A stretch of DNA of 8,978 nucleotides, taken from positions 1 to 8,978 of the forward strand of contig JAHJNP010000310.1 of assembly GCA_018820745.1 (NCBI GenBank). The letters run 5' to 3'. The DNA is from Gammaproteobacteria bacterium. Lineage in GTDB: Bacteria; Pseudomonadota; Gammaproteobacteria; Burkholderiales; Thiobacillaceae. Numbering within the stretch: position 1 is the stretch's first letter; every line of letters starts with the position of its first letter. The translations under genes were made by a program, and so were the position numbers. The notes beneath the pieces are model-generated. The model made no database searches and was not told the origin of the DNA. It worked only from the letters and a program-made list of their open reading frames with translations. Of the stretch, positions 1 through 6,322 are shown piece after piece.

Positions 1-685
1 AGGCCGACGCGCTGCTCCACGGCGCATACCAGGTCCGGCCCATGCCTTCGCCGACCGACCTGGGCTTGAAGATGTGCGACGCGCCACCGGCGGCGACGAT
101 GACCGCCTTCGCCCGGAAGACGTAGAAATTGCCGTCGCGGACGTTGAAGCCGACGGCGCCGGCGACGCGGTTGGGATGCGTCGCATCCATCAGCAGATGG
201 GTCACCATGATGCGGTTGTGCACCTCGCTGGCTGATTTTCTGGCGGCCTCGGCGATGATCGGCTTGTAGCTCTCGCCGTGGATCATGATCTGCCATTTGC
301 CTTCCCGCAGGTAGTGGCCGGTCTCCGGATTTTTCATGATCGGCAGGCCCCATTCCTCGAACAGGTGAACGGTGCCATCGACGTGGCGGGCGATGTCGTA
401 GATGAGATCCTCGCGCACCAGTCCCATCAGGTCGCCGCGCGCATAGCGGACGAAGTCCTCCGGCTGGTTTTCGCCCCAGCGCATGCCCATGTAGCAGTTG
501 ATCGCCGACAGGCCGTGGGCGACCGCGCCGCTGCGCTCGATGTTGGCCTTTTCGACCAGGGTGACCTTGAGCTTGCGGCCCCAGTAGCGCGATTCGTAGG
601 TGGCGCCGCAGCCGCCGAAGCCGCCGCCGATGACGAGGATGTCGGTATCGACGACGTGGGTTTTCCGGGAGGAGAACAGGCTCAT
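1..685 (-). CDS. aprA: Dissimilatory APS reductase, alpha (FAD) subunit, N-terminal part
   Basis: Catalytic flavoprotein subunit of cytoplasmic adenylylsulfate reductase. In sulfur oxidisers it runs in the oxidative direction, combining sulfite and AMP to form APS and passing two electrons to AprB. The visible 228 residues begin MSLFSSRKTH, then show an FAD-binding dinucleotide fold (VIGGGFGGCGA, about residues 18-28). Family-typical stretches follow: VEKANIERSGAVAHGLSAIN (about 44-63), GMRWGENQPEDFVRYAR (about 67-83), WQIMIHGESYKP (about 131-142) and FKPRSVGEGMGRTWYAPWSS (about 206-225). Full AprA is usually about 620-660 residues, so roughly two thirds lies beyond the left edge. The ATG lies 4 bases after the aprB stop, with an AGGGGTGA ribosome site inside the end of aprB, so the two are probably co-translated. 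The family assignment is near certain; the oxidative direction is inferred from aprM. Confidence 0.97.
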   Translation of the reverse strand, partial: MSLFSSRKTHVVDTDILVIGGGFGGCGATYESRYWGRKLKVTLVEKANIERSGAVAHGLSAINCYMGMRWGENQPEDFVRYARGDLMGLVREDLIYDIARHVDGTVHLFEEWGLPIMKNPETGHYLREGKWQIMIHGESYKPIIAEAARKSASEVHNRIMVTHLLMDATHPNRVAGAVGFNVRDGNFYVFRAKAVIVAAGGASHIFKPRSVGEGMGRTWYAPWSSASA

Positions 686-689
686 GGCG

Positions 690-1133
690 TCACCCCTGTT
701 TCGGTAGGGTCGGCAGCGCCGTCACCATGAGCGCGGCGGGCTCGTGCGCGAGCAGCTGGGAATCCAGGGCATCAGCGTCGGGCGCCGCATGCTCGTCGGG
801 TGGCTTGATCGATCCCCACGGAGTGGTGCGGATCGGGAAGGTGAACAGCTTCTCGCGCCCGTCGCGGTAGCGGATCTTCCAGGAGATGGTGCCGTTCGCC
901 TCCTCCCTCAGCACCCGGACGCTGTGGCCGAGCGGGGCGAAGTCGGCATAGCCGCGGACGTCGATCGCGTGCTGCGGGCAGGCTTTCACGCACGAGTAGC
1001 ATTCCCAGCAGAAATTGGGCTCGACGTTGTACGACCTGCGGTAGACGGTGTCGATGTGCATGATGTCGGACGGACAGATGTCCACGCACTGTCCGCAGCC
1101 GTCGCAACGCGTCATGTATGTGAAGGTGGGCAT
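690..1133 (-). CDS. aprB: Dissimilatory APS reductase, beta (2x[4Fe-4S] ferredoxin-like) subunit
   Basis: Electron-transfer partner of AprA, 147 residues, with the usual AprB length and opening (MPTFTYMTRCDGCGQCVDIC). Two cysteine clusters are visible: C10, C13, C16, C20 and C42, C45, C48, C52, each CxxCxxCxxxCP, which bind two [4Fe-4S] clusters. The later part (about residues 66-115) has the family's beta-rich segment with GTISWKIRYRDGREKLFTFPIRTTPWGS split over its length, followed by a C-terminal tail that in known structures wraps around AprA. The start at 1133 is chosen because it has a strong GGAGGGG ribosome site 4 bases upstream (1138-1144) and gives the canonical N-terminus. The reading frame is open for longer upstream, but that part overlaps aprM. 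It overlaps the end of aprM by 22 bases and is followed 4 bases later by aprA. Confidence 0.97.
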   Translation of the reverse strand: MPTFTYMTRCDGCGQCVDICPSDIMHIDTVYRRSYNVEPNFCWECYSCVKACPQHAIDVRGYADFAPLGHSVRVLREEANGTISWKIRYRDGREKLFTFPIRTTPWGSIKPPDEHAAPDADALDSQLLAHEPAALMVTALPTLPKQG

Positions 1134-1882
1134 CGTTCCCCTCCTGCTGTTGTGGGCGCCGGCAGGTCGGACGAACCGTCTGCCGCCTCCTGCCTTTTCT
1201 GGAAGGCGACGACCGGCTTGTAGAACATGTGGGCGAACTTGGACCAGGGAACCGAAACAAACAGCAGCGTCGTGAAGAAGAGGTAGAGGCCGGCGAATAC
1301 TCGGGTCGCCACCGGGTTCCCCGCCATCGTCACCCACTCGAAAACGAGTGCGAAGGTGAGGCTGGCGAGGAGCGTGACGATGAACAGATCGGCGCGCACC
1401 AGCCGCCACGGCGGATGGCCATCATGGACGACGTTCACCCGGAGAAAGAAGAAAAACCAGTAGCCGCCGACGAGCGCCATCAGGGCGCCGAGGTTCCACA
1501 GGACAGGCAGGACCACCGGCGGATGCGTGGCGGTCGGATAGGCGAACACCATCACGACGGTGGTGACCAGATAGGTCACGAAACCATAGAACATCAGCGC
1601 ATGCGAAATCCTGCGCTGCCGGTTGCAGAATTCGCCGAAGGTCGCGATGTCGTGTGCGAGGGTCCTCGCTGCAATGGCGGCCATGTCCGCGCCGCCGAGC
1701 GGCTGCCTGGCGGCGGCCTTGGTCCGCTGCCGTTCCTGCAGGAAGAAGGTGAGTTTTTTGTCGCGCAGCAGGTCGAATGCGGTGCCGATGGCCACCGCGA
1801 GCACCATCAAAACGATGTAGCCCTGCATCAGGTCAGGCGACACGAAAGCGGTCAACGGGGCGAACGGATTGGTGGTGAACAT
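1112..1882 (-). CDS. aprM: AprM, putative membrane anchor / quinone-side subunit of APS reductase
   Basis: Integral membrane protein of 256 residues, first gene of the aprMBA unit. It is thought to link cytoplasmic AprBA to the quinone pool in sulfur oxidisers lacking QmoABC. About five membrane segments are visible at residues 20-39, 95-115, 124-148, 165-185 and 195-212, with a charged cytoplasmic loop at about 40-90. Histidines H94 (RRISHALMFYGF) and H218 (PWSKFAHMFYKP) sit at helix ends in motifs resembling the membrane domain of QmoC and other NarI/HdrE-like cytochrome b proteins, so they are candidate haem ligands; haem binding is inference. The tail after 228 is hydrophilic. The ATG at 1882 has a GGGAGG ribosome site directly upstream, and the stop lies inside aprB. 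Identity rests mainly on position and fold type, and is well supported by the aprBA context. Confidence 0.87.
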   Translation of the reverse strand: MFTTNPFAPLTAFVSPDLMQGYIVLMVLAVAIGTAFDLLRDKKLTFFLQERQRTKAAARQPLGGADMAAIAARTLAHDIATFGEFCNRQRRISHALMFYGFVTYLVTTVVMVFAYPTATHPPVVLPVLWNLGALMALVGGYWFFFFLRVNVVHDGHPPWRLVRADLFIVTLLASLTFALVFEWVTMAGNPVATRVFAGLYLFFTTLLFVSVPWSKFAHMFYKPVVAFQKRQEAADGSSDLPAPTTAGGERCPPSHT

Positions 1883-1907
1883 CTATACCTCCCAATGCCA
1901 GCCGGCG

Positions 1908-1953
1908 TCCGCCTGAAGCGGCGGAGGCGCCTTGTCCTGCAGGCGAAGCCTGC
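1908..1953 (-). other. Two small hairpins in the presumed aprM leader
   Basis: Two perfect inverted repeats lie between the sigma-70 promoter and the aprM ribosome site. One is a 6-bp stem with a 6-base loop (1908-1925, TCCGCC/GGCGGA). The other is a 6-bp stem with a 3-base loop (1939-1953, GCAGGC/GCCTGC). Neither has a following T run, so they are not ordinary terminators. They could stabilise the messenger or affect ribosome access, or be chance in GC-rich DNA. No riboswitch class is recognised. Confidence 0.35.
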
Positions 1954-2032
1954 GTTTGGATGTTGCGACGCTGTGGTTGCCCGGGGCGCGCCAATTACTG
2001 CACGAGGCCAAGCAAAGTGGGCCACCTGGTTA

Positions 2033-2060
2033 AAAATAGTACGTAAAGCAATCCTGTCAA
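2033..2060 (-). promoter_or_regulatory. Predicted sigma-70 promoter for aprMBA
   Basis: Reading the minus strand, a perfect -35 hexamer TTGACA (2055-2060) is followed after 16 bases by TATTTT (2033-2038; 4 of 6 matches to TATAAT). The predicted start lies near 2025, giving a leader of roughly 140 bases before aprM. The surrounding sequence is locally AT-rich in an otherwise GC-rich window. This suggests aprMBA has its own housekeeping promoter instead of depending on read-through from the regulator gene that ends at 2092. No clear terminator separates the two. Confidence 0.6.
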
Positions 2061-2091
2061 TTGCAGGCGTATCTGGCGTGATGGTCCGGGC

Positions 2092-3450
<1,359 letters not shown>

Positions 3451-3454
3451 GCGT

Positions 3455-3459
3455 TCTCC
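3455..3459 (-). promoter_or_regulatory. Ribosome binding site deciding the regulator start
   Basis: On the minus strand GGAGA stands 4 bases before the ATG at 3450, good Shine-Dalgarno spacing. The upstream in-frame ATG at 3465 has no purine-rich element before it. Starting at 3450 also puts the receiver residues at the same numbers as in NtrC (54, 104), a small independent support. Confidence 0.6.
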
Positions 3460-3493
3460 GGTCATTCGTGCATGGCGCCAGCATGCCTACGAT

Positions 3494-3518
3494 TGTTGCG
3501 TTATGCAATAACGCAACA
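3494..3518. promoter_or_regulatory. Perfect 11-bp inverted repeat, likely distal activator / autoregulatory site
   Basis: TGTTGCGTTAT and its exact reverse complement flank a 3-base GCA centre. The left part contains TTGC-GTTAT-GCAA (3496-3508), the same TTGC-N5-GCAA layout as the second site at 3615-3629. It lies about 230 bases upstream of the predicted start of the plus-strand sigma-54 promoter, within the range of enhancer sites for NtrC-type activators. It also covers the predicted -10 box of the regulator's own promoter, so occupancy could repress the regulator. That the neighbouring regulator binds here is inference. Confidence 0.65.
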
Positions 3519-3528
3519 CGGATTGCAA
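3500..3528 (-). promoter_or_regulatory. Candidate sigma-70 promoter of the regulator gene
   Basis: On the minus strand TTGCAA (3523-3528, 4 of 6 matches to the -35 consensus) is followed after 17 bases by CATAAC (3500-3505, 4 of 6 to the -10 consensus). The start would be near 3493, leaving a leader of about 43 bases. Both boxes are moderate matches, so the call rests on spacing, position and AT content. Confidence 0.4.
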
Positions 3529-3614
3529 CAAGTTGGATTGCTGTCGTTTAACCTAGATTTAACAAAGCGCCGACGCCCATCGCGGGCTGCGGCATGCCGG
3601 CACGCCATCAAACC

Positions 3615-3629
3615 GTTGCTTTCTGCAAC
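3615..3629. promoter_or_regulatory. Second inverted repeat, likely proximal activator site
   Basis: GTTGC and GCAAC flank five bases (TTTCT). The core TTGC-N5-GCAA repeats the one in the long palindrome at 3494-3518. Its centre (3622) lies about 111 bases upstream of the predicted sigma-54 transcription start, typical for an upstream activator site. It sits about 116 bases, close to 11 helical turns, from the centre of the distal palindrome. Two related dyads in one 300-base gap support binding by one dimeric protein, most simply the adjacent regulator. Confidence 0.5.
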
Positions 3630-3676
3630 ATGACGGGGGCGCCAAAAATTCCGCGCCCAGCCTGTTTTTCGAACAT

Positions 3677-3689
3677 ATTCAATGCCTTG
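3677..3689 (+). promoter_or_regulatory. IHF-like binding site between activator site and sigma-54 promoter
   Basis: ATTCAATGCCTTG matches the IHF consensus WATCAA-N4-TTR at every defined position except the second. It is preceded by an AT-rich patch (about 3664-3679) as real IHF sites often are. Its place, between the activator dyad and the promoter and about 50 bases before the predicted start, is where IHF bends DNA to bring an NtrC-type activator to sigma-54 polymerase. IHF motifs are loose, so position is half of the evidence. Confidence 0.45.
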
Positions 3690-3706
3690 GGATTGCCCGC
3701 CGGGGC

Positions 3707-3722
3707 TGGCACGCTTGCTGCA
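3707..3722 (+). promoter_or_regulatory. Near-consensus sigma-54 (-24/-12) promoter for the plus-strand operon
   Basis: TGGCACG (3707-3713, perfect -24 element) is followed by four bases and CTGCA (3718-3722), which differs from the TTGCW -12 element only by one T-to-C change. The invariant GG and GC pairs are exactly 10 bases apart. Transcription is predicted to start near 3733, about 23 bases before the first gene at 3756. A sigma-54-dependent activator gene diverges from the same region. Confidence 0.8.
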
Positions 3723-3755
3723 TAAAGCATACGTCCCGAACGCAAGCGCCCTGAA

Positions 3756-4151
3756 ATGACCCACCCCGGCAAACAACGAACCGTACTGCTCGCCGTGCGC
3801 GAAGGGCATGTGGATCCACGTCTGCTGACCTCGGCGCTGGCGCTTTGCCGCCGCCTCGAAGCCGACATGGAAATCCAGGTCATTGCCGCCAGCGAAACGC
3901 CGCCGGCCGAGATGGACGGCTTCCTGGAAACGCTGCGCGAGGCGGGCCTGCCTTTCAGCCTGGTCGTGAAGCCCAGCCTGCGGCGGCGCGACCTGGTGGA
4001 CTATGCCAACGCCCATGAACATATCGCGGCGGTGGTGATCGATTCCCGCGAGGGCTGGGAAGCGCTGGCACTGGATCGCAGCAGCGACCCATGGAAACAC
4101 CTGGCCTGCCCGCTGGTGACCGCGGCATCGCACGACAAGAAACACGCCTGA
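3756..4151 (+). CDS. Small USP-like (universal stress protein fold) cytoplasmic protein
   Basis: Predicted soluble protein of 131 residues without signal peptide or membrane segment. The pattern suggests a universal stress protein-like alpha/beta fold: a first strand RTVLLAVREG (about 8-17), helix DPRLLTSALALCRRLEA, strand MEIQVIAAS, a helix about 53-63, strand FSLVVKP, helix RRRDLVDYANAH, strand IAAVVID and a last short strand CPLVTA near the end. The usual ATP-binding motif G-x2-G-x9-G(S/T) before the last strand is absent, so it is probably not a nucleotide-binding USP. It is the first gene after the sigma-54 promoter and lies 35 bases before sulP, so it may act with or regulate the transporter. 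The ribosome site is weak. An opposing reading frame (4145-3501) overlaps it, but this strand fits the operon. The fold call is tentative and the function unknown. Confidence 0.68.
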   Translation: MTHPGKQRTVLLAVREGHVDPRLLTSALALCRRLEADMEIQVIAASETPPAEMDGFLETLREAGLPFSLVVKPSLRRRDLVDYANAHEHIAAVVIDSREGWEALALDRSSDPWKHLACPLVTAASHDKKHA

Positions 4152-4186
4152 TCCGTACCGCTATTAACTGACCGAAAAGTACAACC

Positions 4187-6310
4187 ATGCCCGCCTTCCT
4201 GACCAAATTCCTGCCTTTCCTGCGCTGGTTCCCCATGAAGGGCGACGTGCTCAAGGCCGACTTCATGGCCGGCCTCACAGTTGCCCTGGTGCTGATTCCG
4301 CAGTCGATGGCCTATGCGCAACTGGCCGGGCTGCCCGCGTACTACGGGCTGTATGCGGCCTTCCTGCCGGTGGCGGTGGCGGCCCTGTGGGGCAGTTCGA
4401 GCCAGCTCGGCACCGGGCCGGTGGCGGTGGTGTCGCTGCTGACGGCGTCGTCGCTGGCGGTGCTGGCGGCGCCGGGCTCCGACCAGTTCATCGCGCTGGC
4501 CATCATGCTGGCGCTGCTGGTCGGCATCATCCAGCTGCTGCTCGGCGTGTTCAAGCTGGGGGTGATCGTCAACTTCCTGTCGCACCCGGTCATCGTCGGC
4601 TTCACCAACGCGGCGGCCATCATCATCGCGCTGTCGCAGGTGTCCAAGCTGTTCGGCGTGCCGATGGGCCGCAGCGAGCACTTCATCAACGACATCGTCG
4701 GCATGCTCACGCTGATCGGCGACACCCATCTGCCGACGCTGGCAATGGGCGCGCTGGCCATCGCCATCATGTGGGGCATCAAGAAATATGTGCCCCGGCT
4801 CCCGGGGGTGCTGATCGCGGTGGTGGTGACGACGCTGCTGTCGTGGTCGATCGGCTTCGAGCGCAATGCATCCGGTTCGCCCGAACAGATCGCCGATCCC
4901 GAACTGCGGGCCGTGGTGCAGCAGGGCATGAGCGTGGCCCAGCGGGTGGACGACCTGAACGCACAGATCGCCCGCAAAACGGCCGCACTGAAAGCGGCCC
5001 AGAAAGCAGCAGACGCCGACAACGGCGGCATCGTGCAGATGGAGGCTGAACTGGCGCTGTTGCGGATCGACCTGCGTGACGCAGAAGCGGTGCTCTCCAG
5101 GGAAAAGGCCGGGCTGCGCCATCTGCAGGTGGTGCGCAGCACGGATGCGAGCGGCGCGACGCTGGCGATCTACCCGGCGGACAAGGCGCCACAGGGCGCG
5201 ACGCTGGACGAGACGCGCTACCGCCTGAGCAAGCTCAGTGCCAATGGCTTCCAGTTGATGGGCGGCGGCGCGGTGGTGGGCGCCATCCCCGAAGGCCTGC
5301 CCAGCGTCCAGGTGCCCAGCTTCAACCTGGATGCGCTGGGTTCGCTGCTGTCGGCCGCGCTGGTGATTTCGCTGGTGGGTTTCATGGAGGCGATCTCCAT
5401 CGCCAAGGCTGTTGCGGCCAGAACCCGGCAGCGCATCGATCCCAACCAGGAACTGATCGGCCAGGGCCTGGCCAACGTGGTGGGCAGCTTTACCCAGGCG
5501 TTCCCTGTCTCGGGCTCGTTCTCGCGCACGGCCGTGAACATGAATGCGGGCGCCAGAACCGGCATGGCCTCGGTGATCACCGCGCTGATCGTGCTGGTCG
5601 CGCTGCTGTTCCTCACCCCGCTGCTGTACCACCTGCCGCAGGCGGTGCTGGCAGCCATCATCATCATGGCGGTGGTCGGCCTGGTGAACTTCAAGGCGGT
5701 CAAGCATGCCTGGCAGGCCAGCCGCCACGACGGTATTGCAGCGGGCGTCACCTTCGTGTCCACGCTGGCCTTCGCCCCGCATCTGGACAAAGGCATCATG
5801 GTGGGGGGAGGCCTGGCGCTGGGCCTGTACCTGTATCGCACCATGTCGCCCCGCGTCGCCATTCTCGGCCGCTACAAGGACGGCACGCTGCGCGATCTCA
5901 GGGTAAATCCGGACCTGCCCACCAGCAAGCACGTGGTGGCGATCCGCTTCGACGGCTCGCTGTACTTCGCCAACGTCGCCTACTTCGAGGACGCGGTGCT
6001 GGAGGCCGTATCCAAAAACCCCGAGGCCAAATACATCCTGGTGGTGGGCGACGCCATCAACCAGCTGGACGCGTCCGGCGAGGAGGTCATTCATCACCTG
6101 GTCGAGCGACTGAAGAGCGCGGGGGTCACCCTGGTGTTCAGCGGCCTGAAAAAACAGGTGCTGGATGTGATGCGCGCCACCGGGCTGTACGACACGATCG
6201 GTCAGGACAGGATTTTTGCCACGGTTGACCAGGCAGTTGCCGCGATCTACGAGCAACTGGGCGAAAATGCGGCAGACGATCTTTTCTGCGCGGTATCACC
6301 GGGACGGTAG
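4187..6310 (+). CDS. SulP-family anion transporter with C-terminal STAS domain and coiled-coil insertion
   Basis: Inner-membrane secondary transporter of the SulP/SLC26 family (707 residues; relatives carry sulfate, bicarbonate or dicarboxylates). The N-terminal half shows the family signature, including DFMAGLTVALVLIPQSMAYA (about 25-44), GLYAAFLPVAVAALWGSS and SHPVIVGFTNAAAI (about 132-145). The second half has GFMEAISIAKAVAARTRQ (about 398-415), NVVGSFTQAFPVSGSFSRTA (430-449) and later helices to about 550. A STAS domain follows (about 578-692) with the INQLDASG loop. An insertion of about 135 residues (226-362) lies between the presumed TM7 and TM8, and contains two charged heptad-like helices (about 250-275 and 281-315) around a DADNGG turn. 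Most SulP proteins have a far shorter linker here. Substrate cannot be read from sequence; sulfate export and bicarbonate uptake are both plausible. No strong ribosome site is seen, and the next gene begins 12 bases after its stop. Confidence 0.94.
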   Translation: MPAFLTKFLPFLRWFPMKGDVLKADFMAGLTVALVLIPQSMAYAQLAGLPAYYGLYAAFLPVAVAALWGSSSQLGTGPVAVVSLLTASSLAVLAAPGSDQFIALAIMLALLVGIIQLLLGVFKLGVIVNFLSHPVIVGFTNAAAIIIALSQVSKLFGVPMGRSEHFINDIVGMLTLIGDTHLPTLAMGALAIAIMWGIKKYVPRLPGVLIAVVVTTLLSWSIGFERNASGSPEQIADPELRAVVQQGMSVAQRVDDLNAQIARKTAALKAAQKAADADNGGIVQMEAELALLRIDLRDAEAVLSREKAGLRHLQVVRSTDASGATLAIYPADKAPQGATLDETRYRLSKLSANGFQLMGGGAVVGAIPEGLPSVQVPSFNLDALGSLLSAALVISLVGFMEAISIAKAVAARTRQRIDPNQELIGQGLANVVGSFTQAFPVSGSFSRTAVNMNAGARTGMASVITALIVLVALLFLTPLLYHLPQAVLAAIIIMAVVGLVNFKAVKHAWQASRHDGIAAGVTFVSTLAFAPHLDKGIMVGGGLALGLYLYRTMSPRVAILGRYKDGTLRDLRVNPDLPTSKHVVAIRFDGSLYFANVAYFEDAVLEAVSKNPEAKYILVVGDAINQLDASGEEVIHHLVERLKSAGVTLVFSGLKKQVLDVMRATGLYDTIGQDRIFATVDQAVAAIYEQLGENAADDLFCAVSPGR
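4862..5272 (+). other. Coiled-coil insertion within the SulP transporter
   Basis: This stretch encodes residues about 226-362, between the end of the seventh membrane segment (LIAVVVTTLLSWSIGF) and the conserved VGAIPEGLPS that precedes TM8. It is hydrophilic, rich in Ala, Glu, Arg, Lys and Gln, with heptad-like spacing of Val/Leu/Ile/Ala and a likely helical hairpin. A short beta-like part (about 312-330) follows. With the standard SLC26 topology the TM7-TM8 loop would face the periplasm. The reading frame is uninterrupted and base composition resembles the flanks, so it is an integral part of the gene, not a recent mobile insertion. Confidence 0.6.
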
Positions 6311-6322
6311 GTTTTCTTGACT

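Noticed and set aside
3463..3465. Upstream ATG as start of the regulator
   Set aside because: No ribosome site before it, while the ATG at 3450 has GGAGAA at good spacing.
3547..3563. Direct repeat of TTTAAC spaced 11 bases apart
   Set aside because: Helical phasing is suggestive, but two short AT-rich copies between the dyads are too little to call a binding site.
3637..3658. Inverted repeat GGGCGC/GCGCCC with a 10-base loop between the proximal dyad and the IHF-like site
   Set aside because: It does not match the other dyads, has no T run and no gene ends here; probably chance in GC-rich DNA.
3501..4145. 214-codon minus-strand frame across the divergent region and the USP-like gene
   Set aside because: It would span the sigma-54 promoter and run against the operon; its product shows no family features, whereas the plus-strand frame has a plausible fold.
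4001..6256. 751-codon open frame on the minus strand opposite sulP
   Set aside because: It is antisense to a clear SulP gene, has a low-complexity His/Gln/Arg/Asp-rich product and no recognisable domain; typical of GC-rich shadow frames.
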